From positions 682,001 to 746,000 of the forward strand of contig VISH01000001.1 in the NCBI GenBank assembly GCA_007827375.1: DNA of 64,000 bases, given 5' to 3'. Shown piece after piece: positions 25,516-34,175 of the stretch. Each line of letters begins with the position of its first letter. The first letter of the stretch is position 1. The position numbers were made by a program, and so were the translations under genes. The notes under the pieces are model-generated. The model saw nothing but the letters and a program-made list of their open reading frames with translations, was not told the DNA's origin and ran no database searches. The stretch comes from Alteromonadaceae bacterium 2753L.S.0a.02. Its GTDB lineage: Bacteria; Pseudomonadota; Gammaproteobacteria; Pseudomonadales; Cellvibrionaceae.

Positions 25516-27969
25516 ATGTATAAATATTATTTTATAAGTGTGGCGCTTTCTGCAGCGCTGCTATCGGGGTGCGGAGGATCGTCAGGTGCCACTACAGGCC
25601 TTGTGCAAAACCCTAATCCAGATAATGGAATTCCACTAAATCCAACAGTTGAACCAACTGTAGCGCCAACAGCAGCGCCTACTCCAGCACCAACTGCGAT
25701 CCCAACAGCTCCACCGACACCCGCAGCTACTGGAGCACCAACGCCTGCACCAACAGCGACACCTGTGCCGACGGCTACACCGTCACCGACTGCAGTACCA
25801 TCTCCTACTACGGCTCCGACAGCCACGCCTGCACCAACGGCTACGCCTACAGCGACTCCAACACCGGCGCCAACGGCAACCCCGACACCAACAGCAACAC
25901 CGTCGCCAACAGCGACCCCAACGCCCACGCCAACACCAACGGCAACCCCGTCGCCCACAGCGACACCTGCTCCCACAGCAACTCCAGTTCCAACACCGAC
26001 TGGAACCCCGGAACCCACTCCAGAGATCACCGGGGACTGGCTCGATATAACGCAATTTCTGGTTACCAGTGATGGCAGTCGCAGCCTGGGGGATACCGGA
26101 AAATCCTTTAACGATACCCGCGATCAGGGCAGTAAAATCGTTTATTTCAACACCTCCAGCGGCAACAACGACAGCGCTGATGTGTACTGGTGGGATGGTT
26201 CGCAACTGGTTGACTCTCAAGGTCGCAACGCCAACCCGGATAACGGCGAAGTTTATGGCAGCAACCCGCTGGAGCCAAACGAAGCGGCTATTAAGGCCTT
26301 TGCGAGTTTCATTGGCGAAAATCACGACCGCATTAAAACCCAACGCGGCGGCGGCTGGGAGTTTGACCGGGTCGCCGGCGGCTACCCTGACTGGTTCCTG
26401 TTCCGTCGTGGCGAAACCTTTACGGAATTCGACAATGACCTCGCCGGTGGCCGCAGTCGCAGTCAACCCATGGTGGTATCGGCTTACGGCCCTAAAGGGG
26501 ACGGACGGGCCATCTTCGATGCCTCTGGTAACAACCCGTTTGCAGGCCCTACCGGCAGCGATCCAGAAACCGACCCCTACTGGTTCCACCAGATTGTGAC
26601 GTCTATTGAACATCACGGCCGCTACGGCTGGGTGGGCGCGCAGGATGCTGTTTCGGAATATGACGGTCAGCCCATTACCGCGATTCTCGAAGATATGTAC
26701 ATTACCGGCAGTACCAAAGGTGGTGTAGTCTATGCCCCGCGCGAAACTCTGGTGCACAAAACCATCATTACCAACAACGAGGAACTCGGCTATTTCACGG
26801 GCGGTACAAAAGCGCAAACCACGCTCGATACCGTAATCATGTTCCGTAATGGCTTTGCCAGTGATCCGCTCACCGACCCTGACCCCGTTCACGACAAGTT
26901 TACCCGCAACATTTATCAGGCCGGTGGCGCTCAATTGGGCCATGTATATCGCAACCTGATCAGCGCCTCGGGTGCCTCGGGCGGGCCGCAAATGCGTTTT
27001 GGTGCGGTCATGGAAAACAGCCTGATTCTTGAAGGCTATTTCTACTGCTCCACCCGCAGTGGCAGCTCCGGCAATGCCTGGCTCGAAGCGAACGATCAAA
27101 CCGGCCAGTCTTGTATCGTGCGCAATAGCGTCCAATTCCCGTATAAGTACCCCAATGTCAATGATCCCGATACCTACGGGCTTTCTGATACCGATGCCCA
27201 CACTGGTGACGGTTTTGCTATCCAGGCAGCCACCTTTGGTGCGGAGATACAAGGCAACATCATTTCTGGTGCAATGATGATCAACGAGCTCGGCGGTAAC
27301 CTGGACGATGTGCGCAAAGGCATTCGTGTTACGGCGAGCCCCATGGAGTACAAAAACGGCACAACCTACACGCTGAAAAACAACACCATCAGCGACAACA
27401 TTGTGTACATGGCCCGAGCGGGTATTGAACTTGAGGGAGACACCACCGGTGCTGTAAACAACGTGGTGGAAAACAACACCCTGGTTTCCGACATTCCCTT
27501 AAGCCGTCGTCTATCCAACGCCAATGTTGACGCAGACGAGTTTGTTATGCGGGATAACACCCTGTACACCAACTCAGATGCTCCCAGTGAAACTTGGATT
27601 CAAAACAACAGTTATGAACCAATGGGTAATGCAAGTACCCAGGAAGGTTGGACAGATCCATCCCGTACACTAAAACGTTATGTCACAGAAGAGCTTGGAA
27701 TGGCCTTACTGGATTGGGCCGATGACCCCTTCCTGGACCCAGCTGAAAAGCAAATCCGTGTGGATGCTGGTGAAGAATACGATCCAACGGGTATGAAAAC
27801 CTTTATGGCTGTTGCTGAGCACATGCGCCTGGGTGGCAACATCGCCGCCCCGAGCAACGGCAACAAACCTTCGCTCACTGCAGACTACGCCTGGGATGAT
27901 CGCTTTACAGCACTGGCCGTTGTGAACTGGGTACGTGAAGGCTTCGGTTTAGATGCCGTTGGAGAATAA
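25516..27969 (+). CDS. Surface lipoprotein with Pro/Thr linker and right-handed beta-helix domain (copy A)
   Basis: This 817-aa exported lipoprotein has a signal with lipobox LLSGC (Cys at about residue 19). A low-complexity PT-rich linker runs from about 45 to 165, and a large C-terminal domain starts at about residue 170 (TGDWLDITQFLV). The body has polar beta-strand repeats ending in N-N (NNTISDNIVYM, ENNTLVSDIP), typical of right-handed parallel beta-helix proteins such as pectate/alginate lyases and epimerases, and DWFLFRRGETF followed by PMVVSAYGPKGDGRA, a pattern common in polysaccharide-active beta-helix proteins. Catalytic residues were not identified. The linker suggests display on the outer membrane. 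It neighbours an EPS locus. Confidence 0.75.
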   Translation: MYKYYFISVALSAALLSGCGGSSGATTGLVQNPNPDNGIPLNPTVEPTVAPTAAPTPAPTAIPTAPPTPAATGAPTPAPTATPVPTATPSPTAVPSPTTAPTATPAPTATPTATPTPAPTATPTPTATPSPTATPTPTPTPTATPSPTATPAPTATPVPTPTGTPEPTPEITGDWLDITQFLVTSDGSRSLGDTGKSFNDTRDQGSKIVYFNTSSGNNDSADVYWWDGSQLVDSQGRNANPDNGEVYGSNPLEPNEAAIKAFASFIGENHDRIKTQRGGGWEFDRVAGGYPDWFLFRRGETFTEFDNDLAGGRSRSQPMVVSAYGPKGDGRAIFDASGNNPFAGPTGSDPETDPYWFHQIVTSIEHHGRYGWVGAQDAVSEYDGQPITAILEDMYITGSTKGGVVYAPRETLVHKTIITNNEELGYFTGGTKAQTTLDTVIMFRNGFASDPLTDPDPVHDKFTRNIYQAGGAQLGHVYRNLISASGASGGPQMRFGAVMENSLILEGYFYCSTRSGSSGNAWLEANDQTGQSCIVRNSVQFPYKYPNVNDPDTYGLSDTDAHTGDGFAIQAATFGAEIQGNIISGAMMINELGGNLDDVRKGIRVTASPMEYKNGTTYTLKNNTISDNIVYMARAGIELEGDTTGAVNNVVENNTLVSDIPLSRRLSNANVDADEFVMRDNTLYTNSDAPSETWIQNNSYEPMGNASTQEGWTDPSRTLKRYVTEELGMALLDWADDPFLDPAEKQIRVDAGEEYDPTGMKTFMAVAEHMRLGGNIAAPSNGNKPSLTADYAWDDRFTALAVVNWVREGFGLDAVGE
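25651..26022 (+). repeat. Degenerate coding repeats specifying the PT-rich linker
   Basis: Short imperfect repeats of ACN-CCN-type codons (for example CCAACAGCGACA variants) encode about 120 residues of alternating Pro, Thr and Ala. Codon choice varies between repeats, which limits but does not remove slippage risk. Copy B has a linker about 85 residues shorter, the only length difference between the two proteins. Confidence 0.8.
26002..27969 (+). repeat. Duplicated block, partner at 28798-30765
   Basis: From GGAACCCCGG to the stop codon the two lipoprotein genes align base for base with a constant offset of 2796 bp and no indel over about 1.97 kb. Long stretches are identical, while three short segments differ at many third positions (26636-26815, 27120-27220 and 27600-27700 in this copy). 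Confidence 0.9.
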
Positions 27970-28000
27970 AGACTAAACTCCAACATCTCGTACGTAGTAA

Positions 28001-28034
28001 AAAACCCTCCGAGTAATCTCGGAGGGTTTTTTTT
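28001..28034 (+). terminator. Strong intrinsic terminator after copy A
   Basis: CCCTCCGAG-TAAT-CTCGGAGGG followed by eight T, with A-tract before; 32 bp after the stop codon. It makes the two copies separate transcription units. Confidence 0.9.
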
Positions 28035-28566
28035 GCTTTGCGATTCGACACTGTTGTTTTCGTCGTGCGCCTGTAAACGCATTTTTATAAATCGATTCGC
28101 GGGATCTATAGAGAGTTAATATTGGTTTTTTAAACATCCATCACTCAAATTCGAGCTTACTATCGCCAGTAACAATCCCAGTACATTTCCACGCCCGTTG
28201 ATATAGAGTGAGATACCCGTCACAGAAAGTTCTATTAGGTGCCAGTAGAAATGTAATACTTTGTTTACCACAATAGATGACTAAGTCTTTTTGACTATAG
28301 AATAGGGACAGGAAAATACTTTGGCGTTAGTTTTCAATCTAAAAGTACGCACATAAAATTCGTTAAAAATTTCTACGATTTATTATTTGTGTTTCGCTTA
28401 TTCCATGGATGGCCGATTCGACAACAATTGCTTGGATGAATTTTCCAAGCCTTGATAGAACGAGAATCACTGACTGACGCCTCGATCATCCAAATATCGC
28501 AATTCAAGCATTCGGTAAGAACTTTGTCTTTGTGGTATCAATATTACAACTAGCGAGACATCCCAA
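28035..28566. other. Leader/intergenic region between the two lipoprotein genes
   Basis: About 530 bp without a convincing ORF. It is not similar to the region in front of copy A, so the duplication did not include (or has lost) the original promoter. No riboswitch core or RNA gene was recognised. Confidence 0.4.
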
Positions 28567-30765
28567 ATGAATAAGAAGTGCTTAATTGGTTTGGCGTTAA
28601 TAGGTGCGCTGTTGCATGGTTGCGGAAGCTCCTCGACCCAAACCAGCACCCTTGTTAAAGCACCAGATAATAACGGCGGGATTCAGGTTACCCCTACTCC
28701 AATACCCACTGTCACAAATGAGCCTTCATCCCCTACTCAAGAACCCAATACCCAACCGACGCCTACGCCAACCGTAACCCCAATTCCTACTCCGATAGGA
28801 ACCCCGGAACCCACTCCAGAGATCACCGGGGACTGGCTCGATATAACGCAATTTCTGGTTACCAGTGATGGCAGTCGCAGCCTGGGGGATACCGGAAAAT
28901 CCTTTAACGATACCCGCGATCAGGGCAGTAAAATCGTTTATTTCAACACCTCCAGCGGCAACAACGACAGCGCTGATGTTTACTGGTGGGATGGTTCGCA
29001 ACTGGTTGACTCTCAAGGTCGCAACGCCAACCCGGATAACGGCGAAGTTTATGGCAGCAACCCGCTGGAGCCAAACGAAGCGGCTATTAAGGCCTTTGCG
29101 AGTTTCATTGGCGAAAATCACGACCGCATTAAAACCCAACGCGGCGGCGGCTGGGAGTTTGACCGGGTCGCCGGCGGCTACCCTGACTGGTTCCTGTTCC
29201 GTCGTGGCGAAACCTTTACGGAATTCGACAATGACCTCGCCGGTGGCCGCAGTCGCAGTCAACCCATGGTGGTATCGGCTTACGGCCCTAAAGGGGACGG
29301 ACGGGCCATCTTCGATGCCTCTGGTAACAACCCATTTGCAGGCCCTACCGGCAGCGACCCGGAAACCGACCCCTACTGGTTCCACCAGATTGTGACGTCT
29401 ATTGAACATCACGGCCGCTACGGCTGGGTGGGAGCGCAGGATGCCGTATCTGAAAAAGATGGTCAGCCCATTACTGCCATACTCGAAGATATGTACATCA
29501 CAGGCAGTACCAAAGGAGGCATTGTGTATGCTCCCCGAGAAACTCTGGTGCACAAAACCATCATTACCAACAACAAGGAACTCGGTTATTTCACGGGCGG
29601 CACAAAAGCGCAAACCACGCTCGATACCGTAATCATGTTCCGTAATGGCTTTGCCAGTGATCCGCTCACCGACCCTGACCCCGTTCACGACAAGTTTACC
29701 CGCAACATTTATCAGGCCGGTGGCGCTCAATTGGGCCATGTATATCGCAACCTGATCAGCGCCTCGGGTGCCTCGGGCGGGCCGCAAATGCGTTTTGGTG
29801 CGGTCATGGAAAACAGTTTGATTATTGAAGGTTACTTCTACTGCTCCACCCGCAGTGGCAGCTCCGGCAATGCCTGGCTCGAAGCGAACGATCAAACTGG
29901 CCAGTCTTGCAAGGTACGCAATAATGTGCAATTTCCCTACAAATACCCCAATGTAAACGACCCTGATACTTATGGCACCTCAGATTCCGACGCTCATACC
30001 GGCGACGGTTTTGCTATCCAGGCAGCCACCTTTGGTGCGGAGATACAAGGCAACATCATTTCTGGTGCAATGATGATCAACGAGCTCGGCGGTAACCTGG
30101 ACGATGTGCGCAAAGGCATTCGTGTTACGGCGAGCCCCATGGAGTACAAAAACGGCACAACCTACACGCTGAAAAACAACACCATCAGCGACAACATTGT
30201 GTACATGGCCCGAGCGGGTATTGAACTTGAGGGAGACACCACCGGTGCTGTAAACAACGTGGTGGAAAACAACACCCTGGTTTCCGACATTCCTTTAAGC
30301 CGTCGTCTCTCCAACGCCAATGTTGACGCAGACGAGTTTGTTATGCGGGATAACACCCTGTACACCAACTCAGATGCCCCCAGTGAAACTTGGATTCTAA
30401 ATAACAACTTCAAATCCATGGGCACTGCAAGCACTCAGGAAGGTTGGACAGATCCGTCACGCACGCTCAAACGTTACGTAACAGAAGAGCTTGGCATGGC
30501 CTTACTGGAATGGGCCGATGACCCCTTCCTGGACCCAACTGAGAAGCAAATCCGCGTGGATGCTGGTGAAGAATACGATCCAACGGGTATGAAAACCTTT
30601 ATGGCTGTTGCTGAGCACATGCGCCTAGGTGGCAACATCGCCGCCCCGAGCAACGGCAACAAACCTTCGCTCACTGCAGACTACGCCTGGGATGATCGCT
30701 TTACAGCACTGGCCGTTGTGAACTGGGTACGTGAAGGCTTCGGTTTAACTGCCGTTGGAGATTAA
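28567..30765 (+). CDS. Surface lipoprotein with beta-helix domain (copy B)
   Basis: This 732-aa paralogue of the preceding gene has a lipoprotein signal with lipobox LLHGC, a much shorter Pro/Thr linker (about residues 40-85) and the same beta-helix domain from about residue 88. Signal and linker sequences differ from copy A, but the domain is nearly identical at DNA level, with a few diverged patches. As in copy A, DWFLFRRGETF and N-N-rich strand repeats suggest a polysaccharide-binding or -cleaving beta-helix, without identified catalytic residues. It has its own leader and terminator, so the two may be expressed under different conditions. Confidence 0.75.
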   Translation: MNKKCLIGLALIGALLHGCGSSSTQTSTLVKAPDNNGGIQVTPTPIPTVTNEPSSPTQEPNTQPTPTPTVTPIPTPIGTPEPTPEITGDWLDITQFLVTSDGSRSLGDTGKSFNDTRDQGSKIVYFNTSSGNNDSADVYWWDGSQLVDSQGRNANPDNGEVYGSNPLEPNEAAIKAFASFIGENHDRIKTQRGGGWEFDRVAGGYPDWFLFRRGETFTEFDNDLAGGRSRSQPMVVSAYGPKGDGRAIFDASGNNPFAGPTGSDPETDPYWFHQIVTSIEHHGRYGWVGAQDAVSEKDGQPITAILEDMYITGSTKGGIVYAPRETLVHKTIITNNKELGYFTGGTKAQTTLDTVIMFRNGFASDPLTDPDPVHDKFTRNIYQAGGAQLGHVYRNLISASGASGGPQMRFGAVMENSLIIEGYFYCSTRSGSSGNAWLEANDQTGQSCKVRNNVQFPYKYPNVNDPDTYGTSDSDAHTGDGFAIQAATFGAEIQGNIISGAMMINELGGNLDDVRKGIRVTASPMEYKNGTTYTLKNNTISDNIVYMARAGIELEGDTTGAVNNVVENNTLVSDIPLSRRLSNANVDADEFVMRDNTLYTNSDAPSETWILNNNFKSMGTASTQEGWTDPSRTLKRYVTEELGMALLEWADDPFLDPTEKQIRVDAGEEYDPTGMKTFMAVAEHMRLGGNIAAPSNGNKPSLTADYAWDDRFTALAVVNWVREGFGLTAVGD
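28798..30765 (+). repeat. Duplicated block, partner at 26002-27969
   Basis: Direct-repeat partner of the block in copy A with no indels. Diverged patches lie at 29432-29611, 29916-30016 and 30396-30496; the DNA between is nearly identical, as expected from gene conversion. Confidence 0.9.
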
Positions 30766-30773
30766 TCTGGAGC

Positions 30774-30811
30774 AAACCCCTCTGAAATGTCTCTGAGGGG
30801 TTTCTGTATTA
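30774..30811 (+). terminator. Terminator after copy B
   Basis: AAACCCCTC pairs with GAGGGGTTT around a 12-nt loop, followed by the weak tract TTTCTGTATT. It lies 8 bp after the stop codon. Confidence 0.65.
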
Positions 30812-30878
30812 TTGCCGCGCCCCACTACTAAGCAGAGCAAATCAGATACGTTTCTTAATAACCGAGCTTATTTAAGAA

Positions 30879-31250
30879 TCAAAGCGTTTTTAAATACTCG
30901 ACGAGATCCCGAGTATCCGCCTCCGAAATTTCACCAAAGGCCATTTTAGTACCAGGCACAACCTTAGTGGGGTTTCGAATAAATAGAGTGAGCTGTTCCG
31001 GCGTCCAAGTGATACCAGACTGCTTCATTGCCTTGGAGTATTGATAGCCTTCAGCAGTGCCAGCCTTACGGCCAACAATACCTTCCAAGCTGGGACCAAT
31101 CTTATGAAAACTACCCATTAAATTATGACATGCACCACAGGCCGCACTGATTGTTTCACCCCGCTTTGCGGCCTCCATATCTACATCGATTTTTTCTTCA
31201 GAACAGCCGGCTAAAACGACCAGAGCAAAAAATACCTGAAACGCGCGCAT
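30879..31250 (-). CDS. Cytochrome c lipoprotein of the dehydrogenase module
   Basis: This class I c-type cytochrome (123 aa) has a lipoprotein signal (VFFALVVLAGC), so it is membrane-anchored in the periplasm. The haem site is CGACH, with IGPSLEGIVGRKAG after it and the distal Met in GTKMAFG; this is the cytochrome c552-type pattern. I chose the ATG at 31250, with AAGGG upstream, over a longer frame from 31304. It is the last gene of a leftward group with a small membrane protein and a GMC oxidoreductase and is the likely electron acceptor of that flavoprotein. Confidence 0.85.
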   Translation of the reverse strand: MRAFQVFFALVVLAGCSEEKIDVDMEAAKRGETISAACGACHNLMGSFHKIGPSLEGIVGRKAGTAEGYQYSKAMKQSGITWTPEQLTLFIRNPTKVVPGTKMAFGEISEADTRDLVEYLKTL

Positions 31251-31252
31251 AA

Positions 31253-31489
31253 CTACCCTTTTTTCTTTGTGAAAATTAAAATAACAATCCCGTGGCAGAT
31301 ACAAAGCATATACATCAGAACACCAAACCCAGCCATGTAAAACCAGAATACAAAGTGTGAGATTGCAAAAAGCACCAAGCTAATCACAGTGTTCACGCCC
31401 ACACTACGCGAAGCAAATATAACGGAAAGAGGCGTAAGGAATATTGCAAGAAAAAATAACCCAAACGTTACAGCAAGCTTCTTATACAT
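31253..31489 (-). CDS. Small two- to three-span membrane protein
   Basis: This 78-aa hydrophobic protein starts at an ATG with GGAGGC upstream, 1 nt after the GMC oxidoreductase stop, and ends 2 bp before the cytochrome start. Hydrophobic segments cover about residues 6-25, 32-50 and 52-72, with a KKK tail. I recognise no family; the size and layout recall membrane anchor subunits. Position implies a role in the dehydrogenase module, for example anchoring. Confidence 0.55.
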   Translation of the reverse strand: MYKKLAVTFGLFFLAIFLTPLSVIFASRSVGVNTVISLVLFAISHFVFWFYMAGFGVLMYMLCICHGIVILIFTKKKG

Positions 31490-31490
31490 A

Positions 31491-33062
31491 TTAAGCCTCC
31501 ATCCTGGCTGCGAGATGATCTCCAAGACGCTTGGCAAAGGCAATAATCATCATTGTCGGTCCAGAATAACCCGCTGTAGGAAACACAGAACTGCCGCCAA
31601 TATACAAATTATCAACGCCATGCACCTTACAGTTGGAATCCACGACACCGTCTTGAATTGATTCCGACATACGGGTTGTGCCTATTTGATGATAGTGCCC
31701 GCCAACACGGTTTTCGACTAACTCCCGATCGATACTTTCAAGTTCAAATCGGCCATGATTCATGGCGGAAAGTTTCTGCATTATCATTTCCTGGCCCACT
31801 TTAAATGCCTTCACATCAAGATCGTTAATCTGCCAGTTCAGATCTGCGATAGGGTTCCCGAGAGCATCTTTGCGATCGGATAGTACAACGCGGGAATTGG
31901 GATTTGGAGCCTGCTCAATGCGATGATCTAATTGATAATACACCGGATGAGAGTGGGCAATTCCTCGAACGGCGCCCACATATTTCGCTGAAGCTATTGG
32001 GTCGGCTATGATACTTGCAAGATCTTTTAAAAATTGTACATCGCCAGGCTCTTTGAATCCGAACATCACAGACCGAACCGATTGCACTGTTTTGGCTGAA
32101 GCAAAAACAGGTCTGAACCGGCAATAGTACTGCAGTAAGCCATTTTCTCGGAGAAATTGGTCTGTAAAACTCAAGTTTACATTCAGAGAGTGCTGCTTCG
32201 CATAAACCCAATCATAGATATAAGGGAAGCTGCTGGATGGAATAAATTTTGAGGCACCAATATGAATATGATCCATAAAATATCGACCAACATGATCACC
32301 TGCATTGCCAATACCTTCCGGGATCACATCGTTGGAGGTCAGTAAAATACGAGAATTTTCAATAGCGTGACAGCACAATACATAGTGTTTTGCATGAACA
32401 GAATGCGTTTTTCCGTTGAGAGTTTTACATTCAAGTGAAGTTACTCGATCACCGGTTTCAGAAACGCTGACTTTGCAAAGGTTGAGGTGATGATAAATCG
32501 TGAGATTGTTTTGTTGCTTTAGTTGATCCAAATAGCGCTTTCCCAACCTAATATCTTTTGCAAGCTGAAAGGCTTTCGTCTGCAGAACCTCGTCATCCAA
32601 TAGCACATTAGTGTCTAATTGCTTTGAATCGAGCAATTTAAACGGATCGAAGTGTTCGGCGACTACTCCCAGGCTATTCCCCGCTTCAGCGATGTAAGGC
32701 GCCAAGTCCTTGTGACTAACAGGCCACTTTGGCAAGCCCAGCGAGGAGCGACCTTCGTAATCTATCGGGTCGTTTGCACGACAATAGCCTGACCAGTGAT
32801 TAGTCGTACCACCAAAATAGCGTAAGCGACACGCGAGCAAATTAAAGTACGGCAAGCCCAAATTTTTTCCGGAGAACAAACTTTGTGTGTCACCTTCCAT
32901 GTCGAAACCACCAGACTCGACCAACGCAACTCTTAAATTTTTGTTCGAGAGTCTTCTCGCCAAGGTAATACCTGCAGCCCCACTGCCCACAATCACTACA
33001 TCAGTTTTGATCGGGCGATCAATCTCAAGTTCTCGGGCATCTATTAGGTTCTCTACCTTCAT
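31491..33062 (-). CDS. GMC-family FAD-dependent oxidoreductase
   Basis: This 523-aa flavoprotein oxidises an alcohol or sugar hydroxyl. The FAD site VVIVGSGAAGITLARRL is at about residues 21-38, followed by RYFGGTTNHWSGYCR and a C-terminal catalytic region with GGHYHQIGTTRM (the usual active His) and NLYIGGSSVFPTAGYSGPTMMIIAFAKRLGDHL. It lacks its own export signal; a Tat-exported small protein is encoded upstream, as in gluconate/sorbitol dehydrogenase-type complexes where the small subunit carries the flavoprotein out. With the small membrane protein and cytochrome it forms a plausible periplasmic dehydrogenase. Substrate unknown; proximity to EPS genes suggests a sugar. Confidence 0.85.
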   Translation of the reverse strand: MKVENLIDARELEIDRPIKTDVVIVGSGAAGITLARRLSNKNLRVALVESGGFDMEGDTQSLFSGKNLGLPYFNLLACRLRYFGGTTNHWSGYCRANDPIDYEGRSSLGLPKWPVSHKDLAPYIAEAGNSLGVVAEHFDPFKLLDSKQLDTNVLLDDEVLQTKAFQLAKDIRLGKRYLDQLKQQNNLTIYHHLNLCKVSVSETGDRVTSLECKTLNGKTHSVHAKHYVLCCHAIENSRILLTSNDVIPEGIGNAGDHVGRYFMDHIHIGASKFIPSSSFPYIYDWVYAKQHSLNVNLSFTDQFLRENGLLQYYCRFRPVFASAKTVQSVRSVMFGFKEPGDVQFLKDLASIIADPIASAKYVGAVRGIAHSHPVYYQLDHRIEQAPNPNSRVVLSDRKDALGNPIADLNWQINDLDVKAFKVGQEMIMQKLSAMNHGRFELESIDRELVENRVGGHYHQIGTTRMSESIQDGVVDSNCKVHGVDNLYIGGSSVFPTAGYSGPTMMIIAFAKRLGDHLAARMEA

Positions 33063-33302
33063 ATTTTTATGCTCAGTATTTGGATAAGAATAACTGAATA
33101 AAACAAGACGATTTCATAAAATCAACACGCGCACTAGTAAATTTATACCGCGAATTTTCTGAAACAGTCTGCAAAAAAGCACGTTAAAATCGCAAGCATT
33201 TTTATTGAATCTTTGATACTGGTGTTTTTTCTGAAAGCAAGCCCTGCAGACATTTCTCATAGTGACGCATTATCTAATTAATACAATCATGGCTTTATGC
33301 GT

Positions 33303-33647
33303 TTAACCGCGAGCTATCGCTCGAACCAAAAAATAACTCGCCTCGCTTCTAGACAATACCGCCTGATTAATTTTAATCGTATTTCCATTTAAATACTCTT
33401 CAGACACCGAATTCTGAAAGCTTTCATCGTAGTAATTAAAAGACATTAATTTTTCGTAAAAATGCTGCTTCAACGACTCTACAATTCGCGGCTCAAGATT
33501 TACCTTAATGTATTCGCCAACCCGTTGATGAGCCGCGATAACCCCCAGAGTCACACCCAGCTCTTCGATCGGCTCTGCCAGCAACTCCTTTGCCGTTGTA
33601 GCCATTGGTACGCATGCCGCACCAAGCACAAATTTACGTCTGTCCAT
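33303..33647 (-). CDS. Tat-exported small protein, probable small subunit of the GMC dehydrogenase
   Basis: This 114-aa protein begins MDRRKFVLGAACVPM, a Tat signal (RRKFVLG). The rest is helical with no membrane span. The start is the ATG at 33647; an in-frame TTG lies two codons earlier. It is upstream of the GMC gene on the same strand, with a 240-bp gap. In gluconate and sugar dehydrogenases a Tat-bearing small subunit accompanies the GMC subunit; this one is shorter than the usual about 160-240 aa and I see no clear family motif. The role is inferred from context. Confidence 0.6.
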   Translation of the reverse strand: MDRRKFVLGAACVPMATTAKELLAEPIEELGVTLGVIAAHQRVGEYIKVNLEPRIVESLKQHFYEKLMSFNYYDESFQNSVSEEYLNGNTIKINQAVLSRSEASYFLVRAIARG

Positions 33648-34175
33648 ACTCAATCCCCTAAGGAAACAAGACCAATTAAGATAGCTGCAGAATTAAAGTA
33701 CAGCGCGTTATAACACTACTCTATTCTACCGATACAGCCCCCACAAATTAGACTGCCATTGCCCAGTGTAAAAAATACCAACAAATTCCTCGCGACGAAG
33801 GTACCCGACTCTCAATCTGCGAACAAACGAACAACCACCATTTCTACGTATGGGTTACATCCGTACATCTACTGCACAGATATTAGCCAGCTTCAAGCAC
33901 GTTAAACCGATGCCCGATTGAAGGGAAATGCAAGAACGACGCCAAGCGCCAGATTCCTAACACGGCCTCACTACAACCGCTCACTTAGTACTCGGGAGAT
34001 TATTACCGTTTTGACACATTTATTGCATTTACACCGCAACAATCTGTCAAGCTGTTGCTAACTTTATAAGTCGCTAACTTTAAAACCCCGCGACTCTCTA
34101 TGATAAGCTATAGCGGTTTTACCGTCTTGGGCGTTAGCACCGATCTACAAATTCGATTTCTTCGGTATTAAGGAT
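33648..34175. other. Divergent intergenic region upstream of the A-PCP-membrane protein gene
   Basis: About 530 bp with no ORF of merit. A direct repeat GCTAACTTTA occurs at 34057-34066 and 34073-34082 (16-bp period), and TTGACA at 34011-34016 could be a -35 box but no good -10 lies at standard distance. The gene is preceded by AAGGAT, an acceptable ribosome binding site. Confidence 0.4.

Noticed and set aside
25651..26022. Direct repeats resembling a CRISPR array
   Set aside because: They are short codon repeats encoding the Pro/Thr linker, with no spacer pattern and no cas genes.
25783..27252. 489-codon antisense frame over copy A
   Set aside because: It is opposite the strongly supported lipoprotein gene and reflects its biased GC-rich third codons; the peptide shows no family features, and copy B carries a similar shadow.
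28726..29931. 401-codon antisense frame over copy B
   Set aside because: Same shadow as in copy A, arising from the duplicated sequence.
33648..34175. Missing N-terminal exon of the adenylation protein lying upstream
   Set aside because: No in-frame extension with AMP-binding features was found upstream of the ATG at 34176, so the short N-terminus appears genuine, or the start has a sequencing problem I cannot see.
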